Assembly (NCBI RefSeq): GCF_008386505.1
Contig: NZ_VUNZ01000001.1
Coordinates: 620,001-684,000, forward strand
DNA: 64,000 nucleotides
Reading direction: 5' to 3'
From: Chryseobacterium sediminis
GTDB lineage: Bacteria; Bacteroidota; Bacteroidia; Flavobacteriales; Weeksellaceae
The notes under the pieces were generated by a model. That model was not told the DNA's origin. It saw nothing but the letters and a program-made list of their open reading frames with translations, and ran no database searches. Position numbers and translations under genes: made by a program. Below are positions 52,742-60,865 of the stretch, in pieces (the first letter of the stretch is position 1; every line of letters begins with the position of its first letter).

Positions 52742-54163
52742 TTATTTCAAATAAATCTTTTTGGCAAGATTTCCAATCTGTCTGAGTTTTGTCTGTGTAT
52801 TTTCTGTCCATGGAAGTCCTATACAGAGCCTCATACAGTTTTCAAACTGCTCCTGAAAGGTAAACATTCTTCCGGGAGCAATACTTATATTCTGCTTGAT
52901 AGCCAGATCGTATAACTCTGTTGTTTTTATCTTCTTGTCAAATTCTACCCATAAAGATAATCCTCCCTGTGGACGGCTGGTTTTGGTACCTTCCGGGAAA
53001 GATTCTGCAATGGTCTGAACGTAATTCTGATAATTATTTTGCAAGGTTCGGCGCATCTGCTGAAGATGTTTTTCATATTTTCCGGATTTCAGGAAGTTGG
53101 CTACAGCTTCGTTCACAATCGAAATAGAGGAAGTAGAATGCAGGAGCTTAAGCTTCATGATTTTGTTTTTATACTTTCCGGGAGCAATCCAGCCCACACG
53201 ATATCCGGGAGCCAAAGTTTTTGAAATTGAGCTGCAGTACAACACACTACCGTCTTTATCAAAAGATTTACAGCATTTCGGACGTGTAGAACCGAAATAA
53301 AGATCTCCATAGACATCATCTTCAATCAACGGAATATTATTTTCCGAAAGTATTTTTACAATTTCCTTTTTATTTTCGTCAGGCATACAGCTTCCCAAAG
53401 GTGAATTGAAATTGGGAATGAGTAGACAGATATCTATTTTGGGGATTACTTTTTTTAAAGCCTCGATTTCTATTCCGGTAGTAGGATGCGTTGGAAGTTC
53501 CAGTACTTTTAAACCCAATCCGTTGGCCAGCTGTAAAATTCCGGGATAGCAAGGGCTTTCAATCGCAATTGTATCGCCGGGTTTTCCTAATGCCATCAAG
53601 CAGAAAGACAAAGCATTCATTCCGCCATTGGTCGTAATCAGGTCATTTTCACTCAGATTTCCTCCCCATTGCAAAGAACGAATGGCAATCATTCTTCTTA
53701 GCTTCAGATTTCCCTGAAGTTCTTCATATTCAGTACCTCCTTCTTTTAATTCCCTGATGGCGTTTACGATTTCTTTTTTCAGTTTTGCCTGAGGCAGGAG
53801 ATCTCCGGACGGGATTCCAATAGAGAAAAAAGTAAGGTCCTTTTTACCCATATTTTCATATACTTTACTGATCAGTTCATCCGGCTCATCGTTATTGGCA
53901 ATTAATGAGGGACGGCTCACTTCCGGCAAAGGAAGTTTTGCAGATAATAACTGACTCACAAAATAACCTGACTGCGGTTTGGATTCTACCAAAGACTGAG
54001 ATTCAAGTTCCAGAAAAACACGCTTGGCTGTATTCATACTTACCTGATGTTCATGGCATAGCATTCTTACCGAAGGAAGCTTGTCTCCCGCCTTTAAAAT
54101 ACCATTCCTGATCTGCCCTGCAATTCCGTCTGCAATTTCTGTATACAAAAATTCTTTGCTCAT
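52742..54163 (-). CDS. MocR-family regulator (GntR HTH plus aminotransferase domain)
   Basis: 473 residues. GntR-type winged HTH (about 1-75: YTEIADGIAGQIRNG, LPSVRMLCHEHQVSMNTAKR) joined to a class I aminotransferase fold (about 110-470) with the PLP lysine in SSISKTLAPGYRVGW and a second signature IIDDVYGD-like stretch (LIEDDVYGDLYFG). MocR proteins are PLP-sensing transcription factors. It is divergent from a DMT-family transporter, and two direct repeats lie between them, so this protein probably regulates that transporter and itself. Confidence 0.93.
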   Translation of the reverse strand: MSKEFLYTEIADGIAGQIRNGILKAGDKLPSVRMLCHEHQVSMNTAKRVFLELESQSLVESKPQSGYFVSQLLSAKLPLPEVSRPSLIANNDEPDELISKVYENMGKKDLTFFSIGIPSGDLLPQAKLKKEIVNAIRELKEGGTEYEELQGNLKLRRMIAIRSLQWGGNLSENDLITTNGGMNALSFCLMALGKPGDTIAIESPCYPGILQLANGLGLKVLELPTHPTTGIEIEALKKVIPKIDICLLIPNFNSPLGSCMPDENKKEIVKILSENNIPLIEDDVYGDLYFGSTRPKCCKSFDKDGSVLYCSSISKTLAPGYRVGWIAPGKYKNKIMKLKLLHSTSSISIVNEAVANFLKSGKYEKHLQQMRRTLQNNYQNYVQTIAESFPEGTKTSRPQGGLSLWVEFDKKIKTTELYDLAIKQNISIAPGRMFTFQEQFENCMRLCIGLPWTENTQTKLRQIGNLAKKIYLK

Positions 54164-54170
54164 ATTTCAA

Positions 54171-54233
54171 ACTGTGTTCATGCAAATATACAAAACTGAT
54201 ACTGTGTTTATCGGATTATCCTTTTTAATTTTG
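54171..54233. promoter_or_regulatory. MocR operator repeats and divergent promoters
   Basis: Direct repeats ACTGTGTTCAT (54171-54181) and ACTGTGTTTAT (54201-54211) start exactly 30 bp apart, about three helical turns. They flank a minus-strand -7 box TATATTTG (54190-54183) for the regulator. The plus-strand box TAATTTTG (54226-54233) serves the transporter. MocR regulators commonly bind direct repeats at such spacing. The layout suits joint control of both promoters. Confidence 0.65.
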
Positions 54234-54259
54234 AACCATCAATTAAAAGCTTGAATAAA

Positions 54260-55144
54260 ATGATAACAAAACAAATATCAAAAGATGAAAATATAAGCGG
54301 ATGGATTAATGGCTTTATAGGGGTAGTATTATTTAGCGGTGGTTTGCCTGCTACTAAGTTAGCTGTAATGGAAATGAGCCCGACTTTTGTAACGATCGTT
54401 CGTGCAGCTGTGGCAGGGATATTGGCTCTTATCGTATTATGGCTGGGTAAAGAAAAACGTCCCGTTAAAGAACAGTTAACTCCTTTGTTATTGGTTTCTC
54501 TTGGCTGTGTAGTAGGTTTTCCGCTTTTGTCAGCATTGGCGCTTCAGTATCTTACTTCTGCCCATTCTATTGTATTTTTGGGAATGCTTCCTTTGGCAAC
54601 TGCTGTATTTGGAGTAATGCGTGGCGGTGAGAGACCTCATCCCATATTTTGGTTTTTTTCTATAGTAGGAAGTCTTTTAGTGATTGGATATGCTGTTTCG
54701 CAAGGGATATCTGCTTCACCTATTGGCGACATTCTGATGCTGCTTGCCGTTATTTTATGCGGAATGGGATATGCTGAAGGGGCAAAACTATCCAAAACAC
54801 TGGGAGGCTGGCAGGTAATTTCCTGGGCATTGGTACTGGCACTTCCTGTTATGATTCCTTTATTTTTTATTTATTTTCCTGATGATATTCAAAATGTCAG
54901 TTTTCAGGGGTGGTTTGGAATGGCTTATATCTCTCTTTTCAGCATGTTTATTGGTTTTATATTCTGGTATAAAGGATTGGCGCAGGGGGGTATTGCTACG
55001 GTGGGACAACTGCAGCTGCTTCAGCCTTTCTTTGGATTAGCACTGGCTGCCTGGCTTCTTCATGAGCAGGTAAGTATGGGAATGGTGGGAGTAACAATAG
55101 GAGTTATCTTATGTGTTGCAGGAACTAAAAAATTTGCGAAATAA
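54260..55144 (+). CDS. DMT-superfamily (EamA) transporter
   Basis: 294 residues from the ATG at 54260; a TTG three codons earlier is less likely. Ten hydrophobic helices in two EamA repeats (about 15-145 and 155-290), with FSGGLPATKLAVMEMSPTF in the first and GQLQLLQPFFGLALAAW in the second. The family exports amino acids or metabolites. With the divergent MocR regulator, a substrate tied to PLP or an amine is plausible; this is an inference. Confidence 0.9.
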   Translation: MITKQISKDENISGWINGFIGVVLFSGGLPATKLAVMEMSPTFVTIVRAAVAGILALIVLWLGKEKRPVKEQLTPLLLVSLGCVVGFPLLSALALQYLTSAHSIVFLGMLPLATAVFGVMRGGERPHPIFWFFSIVGSLLVIGYAVSQGISASPIGDILMLLAVILCGMGYAEGAKLSKTLGGWQVISWALVLALPVMIPLFFIYFPDDIQNVSFQGWFGMAYISLFSMFIGFIFWYKGLAQGGIATVGQLQLLQPFFGLALAAWLLHEQVSMGMVGVTIGVILCVAGTKKFAK

Positions 55145-55193
55145 TTAAAAATCTATTGAGAATGGCAACCCATCCTTGGTAACTTACTTATAG

Positions 55194-55224
55194 AAAGCCC
55201 CGCTTCATATGAAGACGGGGCTTT
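55194..55224 (+). terminator. Terminator after the DMT transporter gene
   Basis: AAAGCCCCG-TTC (from 55194) pairs with GAA-CGGGGCTTT (to 55224) around small mismatches, with a T-run on the plus strand. It lies 49 bp after the stop. Confidence 0.9.
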
Positions 55225-55482
55225 TCCTTTAAGAATCAAAATGTTGTGATGAATATTAACTTCTTTTCAATTACAAAATATTGTATATAAAGCAGTTTTT
55301 TTGATGAGTTTAAGCTCAATAAAGTTAAAAGTACTTGAAATTAACAATTTATTTAACTTTATTTAACATTATGACTAATAATTAAGGTGCGGTTTTTGCA
55401 TTCATTTAAAATCGATTACCAATACTATTTTTACTGAGACTAAGAGGATAGGAAGAAGAAAACAATTCCAAAAAAGGCTATT
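55225..55482. other. Gene-free interval upstream of the Crp/Fnr pair
   Basis: AT-rich spacer with no plausible gene. It should hold the promoter of the first Crp/Fnr gene, but no exact TAnnTTTG box is near its start. The ATGAC...GTCAT palindrome found at 56760-56773 is not repeated here. Confidence 0.4.
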
Positions 55483-56079
55483 ATGGTTATCGACGAAAAC
55501 ATTTTGATTTCAGCGGGAGCAGAAACGAGACATTATACCCCTTCAGAAACTATTTTCTATGAAGGGGATATTAGCAATTATTACTACCAGATTATTAAAG
55601 GACAGGTAAAACTCAACAATTATAATGAGGAAGGGAGAGAATTTATCCAAAATATCCTATCCGATGGAGAAAGCTGTGGAGAATCTATCCTTTTTATAGA
55701 TAAACCTTATCCTATGAATGCTGAAGCCATTACAGAATGTACTGTTCTAAGGCTTCATAAAACTATCTTTTTAAACTTACTGAACCAATCTCCGGAATTA
55801 TACATGGAGGTAAGCAATTTTCTTTCCGAACGCCTCTATTATAAATTTGTCATGATGCAGAATCTTTCATCCCAAAATCCTTCTACGAGATTAAAAGGAC
55901 TGATGGATTATCTTAAGAGTTTTCAAAAGGATATAACTCCCTATTCTTTTCTGATTCCATTAACGAGGCAGCAGATGGCAAGTCTTACAGGTCTTTGTGT
56001 GGAAACCGCTATAAGGACCATTAAACATATGGAAAGGGATAAAATCCTAAGAATTGAAAATCGAAAAATCTTATATTAG
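55483..56079 (+). CDS. Crp/Fnr-family transcription regulator (paralog 1)
   Basis: 198 residues. Beta-roll domain (about 20-115: TPSETIFYEGDISNYYYQII, KLNNYNEEGREFIQNILSDG) and helix-turn-helix (about 165-190: LTRQQMASLTGLCVETAIRT). No cysteines are arranged as in the FNR iron-sulfur site. The next gene, 54 bp downstream, encodes a close paralog, so this is a recent tandem duplication. The ligand is unknown. The HTH recognition helix (VETAIRT) is almost the same in both copies, so they may compete for the same sites. Confidence 0.9.
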   Translation: MVIDENILISAGAETRHYTPSETIFYEGDISNYYYQIIKGQVKLNNYNEEGREFIQNILSDGESCGESILFIDKPYPMNAEAITECTVLRLHKTIFLNLLNQSPELYMEVSNFLSERLYYKFVMMQNLSSQNPSTRLKGLMDYLKSFQKDITPYSFLIPLTRQQMASLTGLCVETAIRTIKHMERDKILRIENRKILY

Positions 56080-56133
56080 AATCAATTTCAGGCATAGATT
56101 TTGTGATTTTTTCATTTAAAATATAATGAATTT

Positions 56134-56748
56134 ATGAAAACAATAAGCTGCATGAATATTGATGAAAGCCTTCTGTACTCTTTCGGTGCTGAAGGAAGGG
56201 ATTATAAAAAACGGGAGACGGTTTTTAAAGAAGAGGATCATGCACTTTATTATTTTCAGATCCGGGAAGGAAAAGTAAAATTGAATAATTATAATGAAAA
56301 CGGAAAAGAATTCATTCATAATATTCTGGGCAAAAAACAGAGTTTTGGAGAAGCGATGCTTTTCCTCAGTCAGGATTATCCCATTAATGCTGTATGTCTT
56401 GAAGATTCACAAATTATAAGACTTCCCAAAAACAATTTCTTTGAAATGCTTAGCCAAAACCCTAATCTTTCTCTGGAAATGAATGCCTGTCTTTCACAGG
56501 AAGTCTATTATAAATTAAAAATGATGCAAGGTTTGGCATCGCAAAATCCTATGCAGAGGCTGAAAGGGTTACTTGATTATCTTAAAAGCTACCATGATGA
56601 AGACTGTCATCATTGCTTTCATATTGCATTTACAAGACAGCAAATCGCCAATCTTACAGGTCTGCGTGTGGAAACCGTCATCAGAACTTTAAAAAAAATG
56701 GAGAAAGAGGGTAGTATTACTTTGCAGGACCGAAAAATTTTATATTAA
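56134..56748 (+). CDS. Crp/Fnr-family transcription regulator (paralog 2)
   Basis: 204 residues, or 198 if the ATG at 56152 is used. Same layout as paralog 1: beta-roll with KLNNYNENGKEFIHNILGK, SFGEAMLFLSQDYPINAV and HTH FTRQQIANLTGLRVETVIRT. It has cysteines not shared with paralog 1 (CMNIDES, AVCLEDS, CHHCFHIAF). The CHHC pair near residue 175 could bind a metal or sense redox, though this is speculative. A palindrome of FNR-like form lies only 12 bp after its stop. Confidence 0.9.
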   Translation: MKTISCMNIDESLLYSFGAEGRDYKKRETVFKEEDHALYYFQIREGKVKLNNYNENGKEFIHNILGKKQSFGEAMLFLSQDYPINAVCLEDSQIIRLPKNNFFEMLSQNPNLSLEMNACLSQEVYYKLKMMQGLASQNPMQRLKGLLDYLKSYHDEDCHHCFHIAFTRQQIANLTGLRVETVIRTLKKMEKEGSITLQDRKILY

Positions 56749-56759
56749 TATCCATAAAC

Positions 56760-56803
56760 ATGACTCAGGTCATAAAAAAGTGAGTTATTCTGATGTATAT
56801 TTG
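56760..56803 (+). promoter_or_regulatory. Promoter with FNR/CRP-like palindrome
   Basis: The palindrome ATGAC-TCAG-GTCAT (56760-56773) is followed by a perfect -7 box TATATTTG (56796-56803). The transcription start should be near 56810, so the palindrome is centred at about -42, the classic place for an activator of the CRP/FNR class. Two such regulators are encoded just upstream. The promoter points to the decayed DUF892 gene and the small genes behind it. Confidence 0.6.
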
Positions 56804-56932
56804 GTATATAATTATTCGATACAATTCTTAAGCCCTTAGTAAAAGGCACGCAAAAAGCATTTTGCTTTTATTCATTTAAATTACCGACACCCAATTGTTG
56901 CCGTCTAATATTAGTCACGGACTGCAATATCT

Positions 56933-56963
56933 ATCACTAAATACTAATATAAAATTTAGTGAT
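56933..56963. repeat. Perfect 10-bp inverted repeat at the edge of the DUF892 remnant
   Basis: ATCACTAAAT (56933-56942) and ATTTAGTGAT (56954-56963) enclose 11 bp. The hairpin lies exactly where the upstream part of the DUF892 gene is missing, so it could be tied to the deletion, or be a translation-blocking hairpin in the leader. Confidence 0.5.
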
Positions 56964-56990
56964 GAACAACAGAAATTAAAGAAGCCGTAG

Positions 56991-57155
56991 CCCAAGAGCA
57001 GCTATGGCGGACTTACACAACTTGCGATTACTATGGGACATGATAAAGCTGCCGATCTCCTTGAAAGAACACTTCAGGAAGAAGAAGACACCGATTCGCA
57101 TCTTACAGATATTGCGGAAACATCCATCAATTTTGATGCAGAACAAGAGGATTAA
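56991..57155 (+). pseudogene. C-terminal remnant of a DUF892 (YciF-like ferritin-fold) gene
   Basis: In the frame ending at the TAA at 57153, after an in-frame TAG at 56988, the sequence reads SSYGGLTQLAITMGHDKAAD, then LLERTLQEEEDTDSHLTDIA, then ETSINFDAEQED. This is the conserved C-terminal third of DUF892 stress proteins (pattern ASYGxLxxLAxxLGxxxAADLLxxTLxEE). No start codon or upstream two-thirds is present. The remnant keeps the promoter above it (56760-56803), so it is probably a recent deletion. Confidence 0.72.
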
Positions 57156-57187
57156 AAGCACACCATAAACCATGTAGCTTATTCTAT

Positions 57188-57523
57188 ATGGCTTATTTTA
57201 ACCATGAAATCAAAATATATATGGACGGTCAGAAAATAATAAAAACGCTTAGACACAAAGACTTTATAAAAGTAACCCATACAGGAACGTGTTTTGAGGA
57301 TGGAGCGGCAATCTATGCCAAAGAAATCAGGGAAAATATCTTTCTCTTATTCATTATCCTGAAAAATATCGATATTGAAAATATACAGGCATTAATTGCT
57401 CATTTCGACTGCTTCAATAGTATCGGGTTAAAAGAGCCGGAACAGATCATGTTTTACCTGTCCATCAAGGATAAAAATGACCTTCATTATTTTGAGCAAT
57501 ATTTAAAAGCTTCCCACAACTAA
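57188..57523 (+). CDS. Small protein of unknown function
   Basis: 111 residues, soluble, with mixed strands and helices (HEIKIYMDGQKIIKTLRHKD, then IRENIFLLFIILKNIDIENI). No signal peptide and no recognised domain. The gene follows the DUF892 remnant by 33 bp and is followed 14 bp later by another small gene, so these may be one operon under the FNR-like promoter. I do not recognise the family. Confidence 0.6.
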   Translation: MAYFNHEIKIYMDGQKIIKTLRHKDFIKVTHTGTCFEDGAAIYAKEIRENIFLLFIILKNIDIENIQALIAHFDCFNSIGLKEPEQIMFYLSIKDKNDLHYFEQYLKASHN

Positions 57524-57537
57524 TACCCTTTTTGAAT

Positions 57538-57915
57538 ATGATATTTGAAAACGAAACTTTACAACATTCCGGGCTGAATGATAGAAATAATGCGCTGGAG
57601 AATGAGTCTTTATTTCCGCCTATTATTAATTCTTACGGAGTGACTGCTTTTCTGATCAAATCATTGGAAAAGATTAAAAACAATGCTCAATGTGAGGTTT
57701 TAAAAAGAGTAATAGATACTTACATGGAAGAATATATCCTTCATATCCGTGAGTTCCATAGTAAAAACTGCATGGAAACTAATGATATGGATGCTGAAAT
57801 ACGATTTGAATCCCCGGATTTCACTTTGTATGCTAAAACAGCTTACTACAAAGTGCTGAAGGAAGAAGAATATATCAACAGGCTTCTTGAAATTCTGGAG
57901 AAAAAAGCAGATTAA
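57538..57915 (+). CDS. Small helical protein of unknown function
   Basis: 125 residues from the ATG at 57538; a TTG two codons before it is less likely. It is almost all helix: FPPIINSYGVTAFLIKSLEK, then VLKRVIDTYMEEYILHIREF and YKVLKEEEYINRLLEILEKK. The pattern could form a four-helix bundle, but the metal residues of ferritins or DinB proteins are not arranged as expected. It lies 14 bp after the gene at 57188. I do not recognise it. Confidence 0.6.
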   Translation: MIFENETLQHSGLNDRNNALENESLFPPIINSYGVTAFLIKSLEKIKNNAQCEVLKRVIDTYMEEYILHIREFHSKNCMETNDMDAEIRFESPDFTLYAKTAYYKVLKEEEYINRLLEILEKKAD

Positions 57916-58061
57916 TTCCGCAGAATATTCCTCATCTCACTGCTTTAAAAATTACACCAACCACAAAAAGATTATGATTATGGAAACGAATGAACCCAAC
58001 ATATTCTGAGAGAAAAGGAGACATTTAATTATAATACCTTTCACACCAATTTAAATATATG

Positions 58062-58094
58062 AAAAGCTGCTGTTTATTCATTCAGCAGCTTTTT
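58062..58094 (+). terminator. Terminator before the CinA-like gene
   Basis: AAAAGCTGCTG (58062-58072) pairs with CAGCAGCTTTT (58083-58093), 10-nt loop, T-run on the plus strand. It ends the unit of two small genes and shows that the CinA-like gene has its own promoter. The interval 57916-58061 before it has only a short ATG frame of 11 codons (57974 onwards). Confidence 0.9.
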
Positions 58095-58153
58095 GAACCT
58101 CTCTTTTTTATTTTCTCAAATTAATTTTAAACCTCATTTAAAAATATAATAAT

Positions 58154-58654
58154 ATGGATTTTCAACAAAATCTCTTAGAATATATAAGCCAGTCTCTGAT
58201 GACTACAGATGAGACTATTTCAATTGCTGAAAGTGTCACTTCAGGATGCCTACAGCTGGCTTTTTCACAGATGCCCAATGCCTCAATGTTTTACAAGGGA
58301 GGTATGACAACTTATTCTTTACCAGAGAAAATAAGGCTCTTAGACGTCAACAGACAGGAAGCTGAAGAATGCGATTGTGTCTCAGAAAATATTGCAGAAA
58401 CCATGGCATTAAATGTTGCAAAACTCTACGAATCGGACTGGTCTATTGCCACAACCGGTTACTGTACACCGAACCGGAGTTCCGACTATAAAATTTTTGC
58501 CTATTTCTCATTTTCCTATAAAGGGGAAATCATTCTTACAAAGAAATTGGAATTACATCCCAAAACACAAGCCCTGAATGCCCAGCTATACTATACGGAA
58601 TTTATTTTAGGATGTTTTAAAAGTGAACTCAACAGGCTTTTAATTTTAAAATAA
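58154..58654 (+). CDS. CinA C-terminal-like (PncC-related) protein with altered active site
   Basis: 166 residues, the length of a stand-alone PncC/CinA C-terminal domain. The family pattern SIAES is followed here by VTSGCLQ where TGG is usual. Later GGMTTYSLPEKIRLLDV, CVSENIAETMALNV and TTGYCTPNRSSDYKIFAYFS fit the fold, but the usual TGIAGP loop reads TGYCTP. PncC hydrolyses nicotinamide mononucleotide to NaMN. The changes at both loops make catalysis doubtful. It may be a binding or stress protein that kept the fold. Confidence 0.72.
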   Translation: MDFQQNLLEYISQSLMTTDETISIAESVTSGCLQLAFSQMPNASMFYKGGMTTYSLPEKIRLLDVNRQEAEECDCVSENIAETMALNVAKLYESDWSIATTGYCTPNRSSDYKIFAYFSFSYKGEIILTKKLELHPKTQALNAQLYYTEFILGCFKSELNRLLILK

Positions 58655-58733
58655 AATGGTATCAGGTATGAAGGTTAACCTTTCTGTAGTGATAGCTAAC
58701 CTTTAAAATGACTATATCTCATGATGAAACGCC

Positions 58734-59522
58734 TTAATTTTTACTAAGTTTTGGCTTTACCTGCATGATGGCAAAATAGGATGATGTGAATGCAGACAAG
58801 CTTTGATAACCTACTTTATAAGCGACTTCACTCAAGGTATATTGCTTGGTATCTATCAACTCAATACTTTTTAAGATCCTTGTCAGTTGCAGGTATTTTT
58901 GCAGGGTAATTCCTGTTTCATTTTTAAAAATTCTCTGAAGGCTTCTCACAGACATTTGCGCTTTTTCAGCTAACGAATCAATGTCCAGATTATATTTAAA
59001 ATTAACATTGATATCATTGCACACAGGAATCAGTCTGGTATCTGTAGGAACAGGAATTTCCAGTCCGCTGCTTTCTTTACAGAAGTTCGGAAGACTTTTT
59101 AAAATAGCTTTGAAAAACACATCCTGTTCTTCATTTTCAGTTAATGATTGATTCCATTTTGAAGCATACAAAAGCATTTCTTTTAAAACAGGGGGAACGG
59201 CAAATACCTGTACATTCTGATAAAATTCTTCTTCAAAAACAGACTTAAACAGAAACACCATCAGATTCACCGTTTGTGCTTCAGAAGTGATTTTGTGGGG
59301 TTTTTCTGATGGAATCCAGATGACATGATGCTGCGGAACAAGATAAATTTTCCGGTCGATATGGAAATATTGGTAGCCTTCTTCTACAAATGTAAGCTGG
59401 GCACGGGTGTGCTGATGCTCATAATCATCATGTTTCCAGTTTTTTTCACACCAGACATAAGCTTCCTTTTCGATGGAATCTACAAACTGGCTTTCCGTTT
59501 TTTCAATCAGTCCACATTTCAT
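58734..59522 (-). CDS. AraC-family transcription regulator
   Basis: 262 residues. N-terminal cupin-like sensor (about 25-130: HDDYEHQHTRAQLTFVEEGY, HHVIWIPSEKPHKI) with histidines placed for ligand or metal binding. C-terminal AraC double HTH (about 165-260: NDINVNFKYNLDIDSLAEKA, LQRIFKNETGITLQKYLQLT, EVAYKVGYQSLSAFTSSYF). It is divergent from the flavodoxin-RidA gene. A perfect 10-bp inverted repeat lies in the gap, so that gene is the likely target. Confidence 0.92.
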   Translation of the reverse strand: MKCGLIEKTESQFVDSIEKEAYVWCEKNWKHDDYEHQHTRAQLTFVEEGYQYFHIDRKIYLVPQHHVIWIPSEKPHKITSEAQTVNLMVFLFKSVFEEEFYQNVQVFAVPPVLKEMLLYASKWNQSLTENEEQDVFFKAILKSLPNFCKESSGLEIPVPTDTRLIPVCNDINVNFKYNLDIDSLAEKAQMSVRSLQRIFKNETGITLQKYLQLTRILKSIELIDTKQYTLSEVAYKVGYQSLSAFTSSYFAIMQVKPKLSKN

Positions 59523-59523
59523 G

Positions 59524-59580
59524 TTGTCGTTTTGTATGTATATTTTGGCAAATTTAATAAAAACGACAATATTAATTTTG
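59524..59580. promoter_or_regulatory. Divergent promoter region with 10-bp inverted repeat
   Basis: TTGTCGTTTT (59524-59533) and AAAACGACAA (59560-59569) are exact complements 36 bp apart. A minus-strand -7 box TAAATTTG (59556-59549) serves the AraC gene and a plus-strand box TAATTTTG (59573-59580) serves the flavodoxin-RidA gene. The repeat is a good candidate for the AraC-family operator, though such regulators often use direct repeats. Confidence 0.65.
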
Positions 59581-59650
59581 TATGAGCAAAATAACAGACC
59601 TTAAAAAACAATAGTCTCAACAAAAAATATTAACTTATATCTTATTCTGA

Positions 59651-60787
59651 ATGAAAAAATTATGTCTTTTTTTTATTTTAATTTTATTATCTAATATCAC
59701 CAACATCATGGCACAAAATAAAGCTAAAATACTGGTTCTTATTCATTCTGATAATGGAGGAACCTACGAACTGGCCAAAGAGATCGCCAAAGGCATTGAA
59801 AGCGAAAATAATACAGTTCCTTATATCAAATTAGTTAAAGCATCTCAACATCCTAATCTGAAAAATCTGCCTGTAGCAACAGTAGATGAGCTGACAAATT
59901 ATGATGGAATTGCTTTTGGGTCACCGGTTTATTTCGGGAATATCAGTACAGGAATGAGTGAATTTTTATCCAAAACAGTTCAGCTTTGGACCAATCATGC
60001 TTTGGAAGGAGTTCCAGCAACTGTTTTCATGTCAGCGGGAAGCGGAGCAGGAAAGGAGCTTGCGCTTCAGGCATTCTGGAATAGTCTTACCGTACACGGG
60101 ATGGTAATGGTGCCTAACGGAATTCGAGGAACAGAAGAACTTAACAAGGCTATTCCACAGGGAAATACCGTTTTAGGTGTGACAAGTATGGCTTCTTTAA
60201 AAGATGTTGAAAGACCTACCAAAGGAGAGAGGAATATTGCAGAGCTTCAGGGAAAAAACTTTGCAAAAATAGCATTGGCATTGAAAGATACCCGTCCAAA
60301 AAAAAGTACACCTATCGCTGAAAATCATCAGAACTTTAACGAAATACTGAAACAGAAAAATATTATGCTTCCACAGGTTCCTAAACCGGCAGGAAACTAT
60401 CAGCCGTTTGTGCGTTCCGGAAATCTGGTATTTATTAATCAGGTTGCTTTGAAAGACGGAAAAATTCTCAATCCGGGAAAATTGGGCGTTGAAGTAAATG
60501 AACAACAGGTAAAAGATGCTACAAAGGTTACCATGCTGAACGTGATTTCTGTCTTGAATGAAGCTGTAGGAGGAGATTTGAGCAGAGTAAAGCAATGTGT
60601 TCAGCTTACAGGAATTTTCAATACAAAAGATGATTATACAAAACATGCAGATTTAATGAATGTTGCTTCTGATCTGGCCGTTGAAGTTTTCGGAGAAAAA
60701 GGAAAACATGCCAGAGCGACTTTTGGGGCATCTTCAGTTCCGGTGAATTCCTCTGTTGAAATTCAGGCGGTTTTTGAAGTAGAATAA
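59651..60787 (+). CDS. Exported flavodoxin-like and RidA-like fusion protein
   Basis: 378 residues. Signal peptide to about residue 21 (NIMAQ). The first domain (about 25-215) is flavodoxin/WrbA-like: ILVLIHSDNGGTYELAKEIA (phosphate loop region), YDGIAFGSPVYFGNISTGMS and FMSAGSGAGKELALQAFW. The second (about 240-378) is RidA/YjgF-like: FVRSGNLVFINQVALKDGKI, ATKVTMLNVISVLNEAVGG and HARATFGASSVPVNSSVEI, with the arginine used by active RidA. The pair of activities (FMN reduction, imine hydrolysis) outside the cytoplasm is unusual. The gene is probably under the divergent AraC regulator. Confidence 0.85.
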   Translation: MKKLCLFFILILLSNITNIMAQNKAKILVLIHSDNGGTYELAKEIAKGIESENNTVPYIKLVKASQHPNLKNLPVATVDELTNYDGIAFGSPVYFGNISTGMSEFLSKTVQLWTNHALEGVPATVFMSAGSGAGKELALQAFWNSLTVHGMVMVPNGIRGTEELNKAIPQGNTVLGVTSMASLKDVERPTKGERNIAELQGKNFAKIALALKDTRPKKSTPIAENHQNFNEILKQKNIMLPQVPKPAGNYQPFVRSGNLVFINQVALKDGKILNPGKLGVEVNEQQVKDATKVTMLNVISVLNEAVGGDLSRVKQCVQLTGIFNTKDDYTKHADLMNVASDLAVEVFGEKGKHARATFGASSVPVNSSVEIQAVFEVE

Positions 60788-60800
60788 ATTTCAAAAAATA

Positions 60801-60834
60801 AAATCTGTGGTTACTTTTAGCCACAGGTTTTCTT
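60801..60834. terminator. Bidirectional terminator after the flavodoxin-RidA gene
   Basis: AAA-CTGTGG (60801-60810) pairs with CCACAG-TTT (60821-60830), with T-rich sequence after it on both strands. It separates convergent genes. Confidence 0.82.
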
Positions 60835-60865
60835 ATTATATGCTGTATAAATGGGTCAAAAAAGT

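Noticed and set aside
58671..58703. Hairpin AAGGTTA/TAACCTT between the CinA-like and AraC genes
   Set aside because: It has a long loop and no T-run on either strand, so calling it a terminator is not supported.
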